A stretch of 64,000 bases of DNA from Diphasiastrum complanatum (taxonomy: Eukaryota; Streptophyta; Lycopodiopsida; Lycopodiales; Lycopodiaceae). The notes beneath the pieces were generated by a model. That model saw only the letters and a list, made by a program, of their open reading frames with translations, was not told the origin of the DNA and ran no database searches. This document shows positions 1 through 10,913 of this stretch, one piece after another. The DNA is taken from contig CM055093.1 of assembly GCA_029204225.1 (NCBI GenBank), positions 1,100,117-1,164,116 of the forward strand, read 5' to 3'. Every line of letters starts with the position of its first letter. Positions within the stretch are counted from its first letter, which is position 1. The translations under genes and the position numbers were made by a program.

Positions 1-392
1 TTGAATGTGTATTGATGAAGTTATAAGCTTTCAAAGTGAGGTAGGTAGGGCACCCAACCTGGTTGGACACATCAATTTAGGCTCACATCTACCTTGTTTG
101 ATCCAAAAACTCAAGAAAAAGCTTGCCAATCTTATCTATTTGAGATCTAGACAAATTTTTGAGGTCATAGCCACATAGTTTCATGCAAATAAATTGTATT
201 TGAGTCTTTTGTGGATGTTTTGTGTGCTTTTCATGTGCTTGAGTCAAGTTGACCCAAATTTTGTCCTTGCTTCATCTTTGGATGAGAGTTTCATCTAGTT
301 TGAGAGAGATTGGTAGAGCTAGTGAGATTGATCTCACACCTAGTTGCAAGATCTCAAATTGGAGCTGGCATGATACCATTATTGCATCCTTT

Positions 393-575
<183 letters not shown>

Positions 576-616
576 AACACTTTTTGATCCATTGCAAGAC
601 AATTTCTCAAGAAAAG

Positions 617-1108
617 ATGGCTTCCATAGGTTCCTTTTTGTTGGAGCATGGTGAGAGATTGAACACCTCCAATTATGCCATTTGGAAGGTGAGGATGGGG
701 TCCATTTTGGTACTTCAAGATTGAGATTGTGTTAGGACTTGAGGAGGATCCTCAAGTGCTCCAAGAGGTCCAAAAGTACAAGAAGAGGGCAGGATGGACC
801 TACATATAAGGAAGATGAATGTTTCCAATGAAGTGTTGAGGGAGATTGGCTCATGCACGTCAATCAAGGAGGCTTGGGACACATTGAAATCCATTTATGA
901 GGCAAGGAACACATCAAGGTTGCTCAGACTAAGGAAGCAAATCTTTCAAAGCTTCCAAAGGAGTGATGAGATTGCCTCAAATTATGTTTTGAGAGTCAAA
1001 AGTCTTCATAGAGAGCTTGCTTGCATAGGAGACCAGCTCAAGTGATCCTAAATGGGCTGAAGGAAAAATTTGACAATCTTGTCCAATCTTATGCAATCAA
1101 GTGTAGGG
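617..1108 (+). pseudogene. Ty1/copia gag (UBN2-type) relic
   Basis: Reading from the ATG at 617, the translation has the usual copia gag start: a conserved N-Y-x-x-W-K motif (NYAIWKVRM). It hits a stop after about 36 codons. The frame resumes near 794 with the second gag segment, which has the typical SCTSIKEAWDTLKSIYE block and the QIFQSF and LRVKSLHREL helices, then stops again at 1042. Gag would form the virus-like particle of a copia element. No protease, integrase or reverse transcriptase follows, so this is a truncated relic. Related gag fragments occur on the minus strand at 28.7-28.9 and 26.6-26.8 kb. Confidence 0.75.
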
Positions 1109-1282
1109 TGTGTAGAACGAGTGGTGAGCAGCCCTTCGTCTGTCAAGAAGGGTTAGAACACAAGGATAGGCTCCTAGCTATACTTAGTTGCTAGTTTAGA
1201 TGCTTCCTAACTCTACTTTAACACTACCCCAACTTAACTCTACTTTCTCTAACTCTAAGCACAAGCATTCATCATGGTTGTA

Positions 1283-1370
<88 letters not shown>

Positions 1371-1905
1371 GGAGGTTAGCTCAAGTGCTAAATATGTAGG
1401 CTAAAGTAGAAACCATAACTATTACAAACAATAACAATGGAAATGGAAGCAAAAAGCAAAACACAACAAGAGACAATAACAAGATTGATTAGCACTTGAG
1501 GATGCTTGCACTCCAATTTGGTAGAGTTTTCTCCTCTCCATAAGCATGTAAAATGGTTACAAATGGTGCCTTTTTATCTTTGGGGTGGCCCTTGCTATTG
1601 CTTCCTATTGGCTACTTGCAAGAAGGAGGGATTGAGATCCACACCCTTCATAAGAAGCACAAACTAATCTATGGTGTAGAAAGAAACACACCCCACCTAC
1701 CACCATTTGACCTTTGACTAATTACAAAAACTTAGGAACTTAAGTTTAACTTAACTTTGGTCTTCTAATATTATTTTTAATTACATGGCCCAAAGTCTAG
1801 TTTATACAAAAATGATTATGTACAAGTGCTCATTGGGCCATGGGCTTACGCATGCATGATGCCACGACCCTCGCAACTTATTTCTACTTTTTTCGACTAT
1901 TTTAT
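1109..1905. other. non-coding stretch with a second (GA)n tract
   Basis: No coding potential recognised. An uninterrupted GA tract of about 82 bp sits at 1286-1367. The rest is A/C-rich non-coding sequence. Confidence 0.6.
1286..1367. repeat. (GA)n microsatellite, about 82 bp
   Basis: Pure GA dinucleotide run. Confidence 0.97.
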
Positions 1906-3183
1906 TTATTTACACGAGAATATCCCCAATAGAGCCTCCAACCTGAAGTAGTGTCGGCGGTCCCTCGGCACTATGGTGTTTAGTAGAGTGTCTGTTTTGC
2001 TCGTCGTTGTTGGATAATGTAGCTGGTAATTTTCTCCATGAAGGTTAGTCTTTTTATACTTTTCTTGTCCTTGGGGGTTAAGAAGGACTTGTGGACGCAT
2101 GTGAAGCAAAATTGGTCCGTCCACACTTGAAATATGGTTGCCCATGGATCACCTAGTAAGGCCGCTCTATAGTACACTCGAGGCATTGGCAGTTGGTCTT
2201 CAACTTTTTTTGAAGCCAAGCCTATATTAGGATAAAAAATAGGGGAGGCAAAACATCATCCCATTTCGTGGTGATGCCCATCAGAAATTCTAAGTCCCGG
2301 GCAAATGTTACTGCCACACGGACTGTGGGGTCAGGATAATGGAGATACTTTTTCAAAAACTGGAGTAGAGCCCGCTTGGCGTCTATATCTCTGAGGGAAT
2401 TTTCGGCCAATTCAAAGTGGTGATTGTGATCTTGTCCAAAGGTATTCCACACTTCGCCCATTTGGATTGTCGTGTGATGGGGAGGAAGTGTGAGTTCACT
2501 CATAGCTATTGTGGACTTGTGCCATATGATTGTCTGAGCTAGAAACGACACCTGCCAACCACCGTGTAAAGACTCGTAGGGATGTTTGACTAAAAAGTTA
2601 GTGATTTGATCCTCTACGGACTTGGGTCGTTTGGCGTGGTGGGGTCAGCACGATCAGGCGATGGCCTATACTTTGTTTTCCCAAATGTGTCATCTTGTCA
2701 CCCTCAATAGTGTGTTGAACTAAATTTGTGGGTGGTGGGAGAGAAGTGGCGGTGGTAGAGAGAGGTGTGAGAATGGGTGTTTTGAAAGAAGAAATGATAG
2801 GAACTAAAGGAAATTGAAAAGTGGTGTCGATGATGGAGGGAGATGAAGGAGGTGTGTAGTGAATCTGATTGAGCCAAGAGAGTGTGTCGGGAGATAATTG
2901 TGAATCATGAGGGTTAATATTGAGAAGTGGAGTGGAAGCAAAAAGAGAGAGAGAAGCAGGAAGGATGGAAGAAGTGATGGTGATGGATGGTGTGGAGGAA
3001 GCAAGAATGGCGATGGAAGGTGGAGGAATGGGGTTGATGGAAACAGAGGTGGCAAAAACATTGGATGGTTGTACGAAAGTGGTAGCAGCGGATGTAGAAG
3101 AGGTGGGATGCAGGATGTGATTGAGGAGTGATGCGTTGTCGTGTGGTAGGAGGGCTAGCAGAAGTAGAGACAGCGCCATGCAT
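1906..3183 (-). pseudogene. unrecognised ORF group, probably one broken gene
   Basis: Three minus-strand reading frames follow one another. The first (3179-2598) is rich in Ser, Thr, Pro and Leu and low in complexity. The second (about 2640-2222) reads on without a start through VEDQITNFLVKHPYESLHGG and FLAQTIIWHKST to a stop at 2222. The third (2219-1980) contains VYYRAALLGDPWATIFQVW and FCFTCVHKSFLTPKDKKS. The last two blocks have balanced, globular-looking composition with many aromatic residues, unlike random frames. The frames overlap or abut, so one ancestral gene broken by two frameshifts is a reasonable reading, with a disordered N-terminal region before a globular domain. I do not recognise the family. 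It lies beside the truncated 3' end of copia element A, and an extra ORF of a retroelement is possible. Confidence 0.4.
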
Positions 3184-3371
3184 ACGTTTGCTGGCTGGTG
3201 AGTTAGTTGTAGAATGGGTAGATCTAGTTGTAGTGGAGGGAGAAAAGAGGTTTATGTTGGGAATGATGGTCGATAGGATGTTAGTGCATTTGAGATCTCG
3301 AACTTTCCTGTTCGAGAAGGGTACAGGCGAGATTGCAAAGAAGAGGCTCGGGTACTTTGCTTCTTACTAGA

Positions 3372-4022
3372 CTAGGAAAAGCAACTGCCACAAAACTGAA
3401 ATACATACCTTGTGGTAGATCTACGATCATCATAGTCACCTCCCCAATCCGCATCCACATAGCCACACAATTCAGGTAAACCCTCATGCTTCCTGTAAAT
3501 CAAGCCATAATCGGAAGTACCTTCTACATAACGCAAAATGTGCTTAACTGCCTTCCAATGCATTTCTGTAGGTGCTGCCATAACTTGACTTACAATACCA
3601 ATAGCATAGCATATATCTGGTCTAGTCGTGGTAAGGTAAATCAAGCTCCCTACTAACTGCCTATACAGCGTAGCATCAAATGACTGTGACTCATCAAGCT
3701 TAGAAAGCTTTTTACCTGGTCCAATAAGAGTATTCACTAGTTTGCAATCCTGCAGCCTAAACTTGTGCAGCAATTATTTGACATACTTCACCTGTGTTAA
3801 ACCCACTTCATGTCCTTTTTGCCACACCTCTACTCCAAGGCAATAATGCATCAGGCTGAGATCTGTCATCTTGAATTGTTCCATGAGGTCTTTCATGATC
3901 ATGTCTATCATCTCTTGATTATTTCTCGTAATAGTCAAGTCATCAACATAAAGAGCAATCAAAACAACCATACTATCAAAGCATAAGACATATAGATTTG
4001 GATCAGAATGTGTTCTCACCAT
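3372..4022 (-). pseudogene. copia reverse transcriptase C-terminal part and RNase H, element A
   Basis: The frame 4022-3774 has the intact YVDD catalytic box (VLIALYVDDLTIT) and stops. The next frame (3773-3372) continues with LVGSLIYLTTTRPDICYAIG, the connection segment, and the RNase H start with the Asp of GYVDADWGGD and the RRSTT motif. It then ends abruptly in unrelated sequence, so RNase H is truncated after about half its length. Confidence 0.88.
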
Positions 4023-4077
4023 CCCCTTTGAACGAAAGTAGGCATCAATCCTGCTATACCACGCATGTGGTGCCTGT

Positions 4078-5760
4078 TTAAGACCATAAAACTGTTTTCT
4101 TCAAGTGACATACTTTATTTTCTTGTCCCTTCGCTACAAAGCCTTCAAGTTGATCCATGAACACCTCTTCTTCTAACTCACCATTTAGAAAAGCAGATTT
4201 CACATCCATCTGATGCAAAGGCCAACCAAAATGTGAAGCTAAAGCAACAAGTAGACGTAGAGTATTCCACTCACATACTGGCTCAAAGGTCTCCTCATAG
4301 TCGATGTCTTTACTTTGTGCACACCCTTTGATCACCAATCTTGCCTTGTGCTTTGCTATACTTCCATCTGCATGGTACTTATTCCTATATACCCATTTGC
4401 AACCAATGGGTTTCTTGCCAACTGGTGGTTCTACTAAGTCCCATGTGTTCTGCTTAGCAATTGACTCCATCTCCTCTCCTATGGCCTTGACCCAAATGTC
4501 ATCATCCTTCGCTTCACCATAAGTCGAAGGTTCTTTGCTTTGAATAATACTAGATAAGAGAGCATAATTTGCTTCATATCTTTCAGGTTGTATCTTCTCT
4601 CTTGTTGATCTTCGTAGCCTTCCCTTCCTAGATGATCCTGGAAAGTCATCCATGTCGTGGCTTTCCAACAATCTCTCAAACCACTTAGGGAGCTTCCTGT
4701 CGGGTGATTGGCTTCCTGGTGAAAATGTATCCCACGGTACATCCTTCTCCTTGCGTTTGTCACCTGCAACTTCAATCATTCTTGCACCAAAAGGTTTGTC
4801 TCTACCTCTCCAACCTATCTCTAGAGGTTGAGTAGTAGTATCTTGAGATGTATCCTCATATTCATCCCTTGGAAGGTCAATGAATGGATCATCATCAGGA
4901 GGTATCCTTACTATACCATCATTCCCACTGGATGTATCTATCTTCTCAGCGTCCTCGACTTCATACATCTTGGATTCATCAAAGATAACATCACGGCTTA
5001 CATAGATTTTGTTTTCCACTGGATGGCAACATCTATAGCTCTTCACACGATCATCATATCCTAGGAATATACACTTGATAGCTTTTACATCAAGTTTACG
5101 TCTCTCTTCCTTAGGAATGTGTACAAAGGCCTTACATCCAAAGATTCGCAGGTGGTTCACCTTTGGCTTCTTCTTCATGAATGCGTCTTTAGGTGTTATC
5201 TTCGGTATGGCAATGGTAGGACTTCTATTTTGAAGATAGATTGTCGTACTGCATGCTTCTGACCAAAAATCTTTTGGTAGTTTCATCTCAGCTAGCATAG
5301 ATCTGGCACTTTCCACAATTGTATGATCCTTGCACTCAGCTACACCATTGAGAGCAGGAGTATGAGCTTGCGTAAATTGTCTTTTGATCCCACATTGATC
5401 ACAAAGATCATTGAAGTCATTAGACTTGTACTCACCTCCACTATCTGATCTTAAAACTTTGATCTTCCTACCTGTCTGATTTTTTACCAATGCTTTGAAG
5501 CTCTTGAAGTTGTCAAATGCATCCGATTTCTTCTTCAAGAAGTAGATCCACGTCTTACGTGACATATTATCAATAAAGGTCATGAAATAGAAGGCTTTAC
5601 CTAAGGACATGGTCCTCATAGGCCCGCATAAATCTGTGTGGATCAAATCCAGGATGTTCTTTGCTTTTGCAACACCACCTTTATTGAACTTCTCTCGATG
5701 TTGCTTCCCATATACACATGATTCGCACATCGATTTCAAGTGGTCTTCTATGGTGGACAA
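4078..5760 (-). pseudogene. copia integrase core and N-terminal reverse transcriptase, element A
   Basis: A 560-codon open frame, the longest in the window. It begins with the CESC half of the zinc module. The integrase core follows, with the first Asp at HTDLCGPM, the second in RSDSGGEY, and the Glu in the NGVAE block, here NGVAECKDHT where NGVAERKNRT is usual. The variable spacer follows, then the reverse transcriptase start (GCKWVYRNKYHADGS, KARLVIKG, DYEETFEPV, MDVKSAFLNGELEEEVF). It ends by frameshift at about 4078; the continuation with KQAPHAWYSR lies in another frame near 4080-4023. It would encode DNA integration and copying. Its length shows this copy is younger or less decayed than most others here. 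Confidence 0.9.
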
Positions 5761-6000
5761 TCATGTTACCATCTCCAATTTTCTCATCAAACTGAGGCTT
5801 CCTAAGTTCAAGTGACCAAGCCTCTTATGACACAATTCAGTTTGCGATGGAATGGACGATACGAGTCCATGTTGTCCCTTGATTGTAGCATTCAACCTGT
5901 ACAATTTAGTATTGGGCTCCCTTACTCCATCCACAATAACTTTGAACTTTTGGTTCACATCCTTCACAAAGCAACGATCATGGGCAAATTCTACTTTCAA
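5761..6000 (-). pseudogene. GAG-pre-integrase segment of element A
   Basis: Contains the zinc-binding HHCC half with LCHKRLGHLNLGSLSLM; the matching cysteines (CESCVYGKQHREKF) lie beyond the stop at the start of the next frame. This is the N-terminal part of copia integrase. One stop codon separates it from the core. Confidence 0.8.
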
Positions 6001-6272
6001 CTTTTGATCAGTAATGACTCCAACAGAAAGTAGATTTTTTTCTTTAAACCTGGTACATAAAGTACCTCTTTTATCATCCTGCTTTTGCCATCAGGTAGTT
6101 GGATTGAAACGGTGCCTATCCCCTTGATCTTGCACACATCACCATTTGCTTGTGAAACGGACGTTCCATTATCCAACACTTTCAAGCTACTGAACCAATT
6201 TTTGTTACCTGTCATGTGTCTTGTGGCTCCCGAGTCAATATACCACGTCTGATCATCTTGATTAGATGACAA
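5997..6272 (-). pseudogene. copia protease domain of element A
   Basis: Aspartic protease region with an intact catalytic motif in the context WYIDSGATRHMTG, followed by the flap region GIGTVSIQLPDGKS and VLYVPGLKKK. It would cut the gag-pol polyprotein. The frame runs into a shift near 6030. Element I has DSR instead of DSG at the same site. Confidence 0.85.
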
Positions 6273-6299
6273 TGCTTATATGAAGATGCTAGAGTCTTC

Positions 6300-7142
6300 A
6301 ATCTCACCCTCATTGACAAGGTTACCTACTTGCTTAGGTTTCCCCTTACCTTGTTCCACCAAGAATTTGCAACATTCACTCTTCTAATGGCCCTTTTTAC
6401 CACAATGGAAGCACTTGCCTTTCTTCTTGGTCTTACTAGAAGATCTCTCATCCTCCTGAGTCTTGGAAAATTGCTATTTAGACTTCTTCTTGCCCTTGCC
6501 CTTGCCTTGTTTTTGGCATGTCGCAAGTGTCTAATGATCAGTATTTTGATGTCTAGCTTTCACCATTTCTCGTCGTTGCTCTTCCTACATCAAGATTCCT
6601 ATGAGCTCATCTAAGGTTGCCAATCTTTCTCTTGATGCTATTCCACTCACAAACATCTGATAGGGTTCTGCAATGCCGCACAATGCATTATGTACCAACT
6701 CCACATCACGTATGCGCTCACCAATAGAATGCAGTTCATCCCTCATTGTCTTGATTCTGGTCATGTACGTTTGAATGTGCTCTCCTTGTTCCATTCGGGC
6801 ACTATTCAGCTTTGACTTCAAAAACATGATTCTAGATGGATTTGACGTCTCGAACTGCTCCTTTAGCACATCCCATGTCTATCTGGGTGTAACAGCATCA
6901 CAAATGTGGGTAATGATGTGATTCTTCACTGACAAGTTAATGAAGGTCAAAGCTTTCCTCATCTTTTTGTCAAACACTTTAATATCCGCTTGATTTGGTG
7001 GTCTTCTCTCATCACTTGTGATGACTTCCCACATGTCTTTCTCCATCAGTATGTTTTTCATTTTGAATTTCCACACTGCATAGTTGGAAATCCCGTCCAA
7101 TTTGCTACTTTCACTAAAAATGGACTCTCCCATGTTTGTCAT
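6300..7142 (-). pseudogene. copia gag of element A
   Basis: The frame starts at the ATG at 7142 (MTNMGESIFSESSKLDG). It carries the N-Y-A-V-W-K-F-K-M motif of copia gag and reaches an in-frame TAG at about 6876 in the context TPR-stop-TWDVLKEQF. The same TAG stands at the same codon in element I. The frame continues as 6869-6585 (SNPSRIMFLKSKLNSARMEQ, ELHSIGERIRDVELVHNAL). It shifts into a Lys-rich tail with a CCHC zinc knuckle near 6410-6360, whose sequence reads GKCFHCGKKGH followed by a stop where element I has Trp. Gag assembles the particle and binds the element's RNA. It is broken. Confidence 0.85.
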
Positions 7143-8400
7143 CGCAAAACTGCTTGAAACTTCTACTGTAGGCTAAAATCTGTATACCAAGGCCAATTGT
7201 GATGTCAGAAGTTGAAAATAATGACCTGCACTTTTTCCCTTACCAGGCCACTCGCTGCTTTTCCACCAATTTGAAAGCCAAATCGGTGTCGCCTTCTGAA
7301 ATGCACTCAGTCGTCAACTCCCAACTACACGCGGAATGGTGAAATCACTTTTGGCGCACTCTGAACACTTTCTCCACTGCAATCACTCTATTTTGTTGTA
7401 CCGTATTTGCAGGTACAGTCCAGGTGCCCTTCGTTTGGAGGTTATAGCCTTTCGTTTGGGTCAAAACGGACAAAGGACCCAAAAATAGGGATTTTCCTTG
7501 TTTTTGAACTGTTTCTTCACCTTGAAGAAACTTCACACTTCACTTGTGAAGGGACCCAACTCAACTTTCACTTTGAAAATTTTTAATGAAATTGCAATGT
7601 GAGTTGCACTTCAGTTCTTCAGGGCCCACTTTGACCTTCATCCAACGGTTCTTTCAATCCAAAGGCCCTTTTTGTACACAATCCCCACCGTGGATACACA
7701 ATCTCTTGAATCCGACGGTTTGGAGCACTTTTGTGCACTAATGAAAGCTCTTGAAAACACTGTCCACTTCAAAACGCTACGCATTTCTCTTGGTTCCTCG
7801 CGCGAGCAGGCCTGCGACCTCCTCCATCTCTCTCTCTTGCACGGGTTGTAGCTATGGCTACTACCAAAAATGCTTATGGCTCCACAGATGAAGCGTCGTT
7901 GTCCACGACCACTTCAAATCTTCTAGAACTGATCAGGACGCCCACCTCTAGGTTCTCACAGCTTCCAAAACAATTTAGAATGGAGAGAATTTTTTGATTT
8001 TGTGCTCCCAAACCCCAGACCAGAGTTTTTCACACAAATCTATTCTTGGCTTCCTATTCACAATGTTCTGATAGGCCTATCCTCTTGCTCTGAGGTCGTT
8101 TTACTGCTGGAATTTTGATGCTTTAATCCGTTTGTCAAACGGTGTCCGATTGAGTGCACACTGACTGCAAACACCAAATAGCCTTCCTTCGGAATTTCAA
8201 AATTCCGTTTGCTGAGGTTCTGATTCAGCCGACAAGTCTTGTCTCTGAATCCTCACACAGCCTCAAGCTCACCAAGCTTCTGTGTGTTAAACTTTGGCTT
8301 GATTTTATTAGAATATCTAGTTGTGATGACTCTTGTATGGATGATCTGATCCTTGTATGCATTGCTGGTCATCAGTAAGCTGAATCGGTGTCACTAGTGA
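7143..8400 (-). other. untranslated leader of copia element A
   Basis: Non-coding stretch between gag and the junction with the gypsy element. By eye it matches, in opposite orientation, much of the 53.8-54.97 kb leader of element I, including a block around 7345-7540 and another around 8030-8240. No primer-binding site was found at its outer end. Confidence 0.65.
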
Positions 8401-8424
8401 AGTCGACTACCATTGATGGGTGTA

Positions 8425-9185
8425 TTAAATGGTGTCCCATCGAGTTGCTCGAGGTTCACAGCTCCATGGTTGAGGATCTCCTTTACGCGATATGGGCCTT
8501 CGCATGTGAACTTCAATGTCCCCCTTCTTTTTATACATGAGCACTAAATCTCCAAAAAAAAGATCTTTCTTGTGTAATCGGCGATTATTCCATGCTTTGT
8601 GGCGTGCCTTCTCAACCGTCAATGCGTGCACAACTAATAAGCGTGTCTCACAAAGTTTGTGTAAGGCTTCATGGCACAATTTTAGAAATTTGGATTCATC
8701 AAGGCGTTGTAAAGTGGCAACTCTTAATGAAAGCACCAAAAACTCTACCGGCATTATTGAATCCTGACCACAAACCAGTTGGAAGGGCATTTGATCAGTG
8801 CTTCCCTTGTATGTTGTCCTAAATGCCCACAACGCAGCATGTAACTTGTATTCCCAATCAGATTTTCTAGCTTCGACTGTCTTTGTGATGACGCTACACA
8901 AGAACTTGTTGGTGATTCTGCCTGCCCATTACTACAAGGGTAATAAGGTGTGCTGAAACGATGGATCGAGAAGAATTCCTCCAATAGGGCTTTGATGGTC
9001 TCATTAACAAAATGGCTTCTGTGATCGCTGACTATCTCCACTGGGCATGGACATCCGAAGCACATATTGATGTTTTCATATAGGAACTTGGAAGTAGCTC
9101 AAACGTCAACTGTTCGCACTACCTTGGTTTCTACCCATTTGGTGAGGTTATTCATAGCCACAATAATGTATCGGGCTTGTGAACT
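8425..9185 (-). pseudogene. gypsy integrase core and C-terminal part, element C
   Basis: Reads ARYIIVAMNNLTKWVETKVV, then PCPVEIVSDHRSHFVNETI with the second catalytic Asp, FSTPYYPCSNGQAE with the Glu region, and the downstream KSDWEYKLHAALWAFRTTYK and KARHKAWNNRRLHK blocks. There is a frameshift between about 8900 and 8930 and a stop near 9090. It ends near 8425 next to the leader of element A. Confidence 0.82.
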
Positions 9186-9189
9186 TCTT

Positions 9190-10095
9190 GCCCTCCAAAA
9201 TGCGATAAGGCCCATAATAACGTGGTGCAAGCTTTTCAGTATAAGCATGACCCTGGACAAAATGATGATGTGCAAACCGTAGGTGTAGATAAACCATATC
9301 TCCAAGCTAAAACTCAACATGGCGGCGGTGACGATCAACTAAGGTCTGATAACGCTGCTGAACATGCTGTAAATGAGAACTGGCCCGGGTAATAAGCTCT
9401 CGAGCACCAAGGTATCCAAAAAGCCCGAGAAGGTAGGACTACATCAGCGACAGGAAGCCAATAAGGAAACTGGAAAAGAGATGGACACTCATCGTGAATA
9501 GCCGCATGATACACGTAACCATCAACCATATGTGCAAGGTGCCCCAAGAAAAGATAGCAGCATCGGAAGACTAGCACCAAGGAGATCATCCTGACAAAGG
9601 ATAGCTTAAAATGGAGAAATATGCACCAACATGGTCAAAAGCCCAAGGTATCCATAGGGCCCATGAATGAGAAGTAGCAATGGCATACGGTACCCTCAAG
9701 GCCCATATCACAAGAAGAGCAACATGCCAAAATCTTCAGAAGGTCCAAGAAATCAATGCATCATCTAAAAAGACATGATGCATGAAAATAGTAGCAACAA
9801 ATCTAGAAATAGTAGAGGCCCCAACTGACAAACTTTAGCCGAAAAACTCATCCAGAAGGCCTCATATGGACATACCAATCCATCATAGGATACACCAAAA
9901 ACGGATGGAGAATCGGAGGACCCATCGGAACTGGCCGCAAGTGTAATCCCAAAGTACACACCAGGCGCACAAGTGAGGAATAGAAGAAATGCACTGGAAC
10001 GAGGAACAAGTTCCGCAACATCAGTAGCAAGCATCGGAGCAATATCCACGTGTAGTTGGGAATGAGTATCAAAGCACATATGAGCAACACTGAAG
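9190..10095 (-). mobile_element. inserted block inside element C integrase, carrying another gypsy integrase tail
   Basis: This block lies between the two halves of the element C integrase core (FEKWGLDYIG at about 10110-10140 and ARYIIVAMNNLTKWVETK at about 9180-9120). Part of it reads on the minus strand as a chromovirus-like integrase C-terminal segment (DRHRRHVEF-stop-LGDMVYL, then KLAPRYYGPYRIL) at about 9335-9200. The rest has no recognised product. It looks like a fragment of a second gypsy element. Its exact ends and any target duplication are uncertain by eye. Confidence 0.5.
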
Positions 10096-10099
10096 TATA

Positions 10100-10420
10100 T
10101 GGCGGCAACATCCCGATGTAGTCCAATCCCCACTTCTCAAATGGTGCTTGAGCTAGAACTGGAAGCAATTATAGATCATAGTTCAATCTTGTCGGCTTCC
10201 TAGCTCGTTGGCACACATCGCACCTTCTTAAGTATTTCTCCATGTCTTTATGAATCGTTAGCCACCAGCATCTTGATTGCAAAATCTTGTGAACTGTAAT
10301 GTCAGATGCAAAGTGACCACCACCCATGCCTTCATGCAATATTGAGATAGTTTGGGTGGCCTCATGTGGAAGGATACATCTTCGATGTTGTCCGATCCTC
10401 TTCGATAAAGTTGGCAACAA
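10100..10420 (-). pseudogene. gypsy integrase N-terminal zinc module, element C
   Basis: Contains HEGMGGGHFASDITVHKIL and RRCDVCQRARK, the HHCC zinc module, followed by PFEKWGLDYIG, the start of the catalytic core. The core is cut just after this by the inserted block. Confidence 0.82.
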
Positions 10421-10913
10421 TCAGCTGATATGGTCTAGCTTTTAGAATCAACTTCCGTTGTTCCGCCTTGGGTAAGGATTTATCAGGTTGGCCCCACATT
10501 AGATATTCCACTATGTTTGCGGCCCATTCAGGTACTATGTCAATATAAAACAAGGCAGCATCAGGTAGCTCATCATCGGGTTGGGTTGTAGTTTCCTTCC
10601 CTTTAATTTGTGACACATAATCTACCATATAATGATGCTTGCTAGTGCAAACCACTATCTAAAAATCAAATTCCAATAGCAGAAGCAACCGACGAGTAAT
10701 TTGCCCTGTGTTGCAAGTTTTATTAACAAGATAAAACAAGGATTGATGGTCCATATAAAATGCAAAATGAGTGGCCATCAAATAATGTCTAAACTTCTTA
10801 ACCACATAAATCATAGCCAGTGCTTCTCGCTTTGTGGTAGAATAGTTCATCTTTGAGTCACTGAGTTGTCGGCTGGCAAATCGGATTGGAAAATCTTTTT
10901 TGCACTCTCTCGT
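10362..10913 (-). pseudogene. gypsy RNase H and linker of element C
   Basis: RNase H continues with MNYSTTKREALAMIYVVKKF and the DHQSL motif, then breaks at a stop near 10657. The linker to integrase follows (VSQIKGKETTTQPDDELPDA, EWAANIVEYLMWGQ). The same linker occurs in element D near 14450-14600 on the plus strand, showing the two belong to one family. Confidence 0.8.

Larger units (their letters stand above)
3372..8400 (-). mobile_element. Ty1/copia element A, 5' leader to RNase H, lacking both LTRs
   Basis: On the minus strand the order is leader (about 8400-7143), gag (7142-6300), protease (6272-5997), GAG-pre-integrase and integrase (6000-about 4570), reverse transcriptase (about 4570-3774) and RNase H (3773-3372). 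Integrase before reverse transcriptase is diagnostic of copia. RNase H breaks off at VFQFC just after the RRSTT motif, so the 3' end and 3' LTR are missing. The leader is related to the leader of element I (53.7-55.0 kb), but the primer-binding site and 5' LTR seen there are not found here. Near 8.4 kb the sequence runs straight into gypsy element C. Frames carry several stops and frameshifts, so it is inactive. Confidence 0.9.

Noticed and set aside
2804-3131. Overlapping frames on both strands near 2.9-3.1 kb
   Set aside because: Shadows of the low-complexity Ser/Thr/Pro frame on the minus strand.
4304-5064. Plus-strand frames within element A
   Set aside because: Antisense shadows of integrase and reverse transcriptase.
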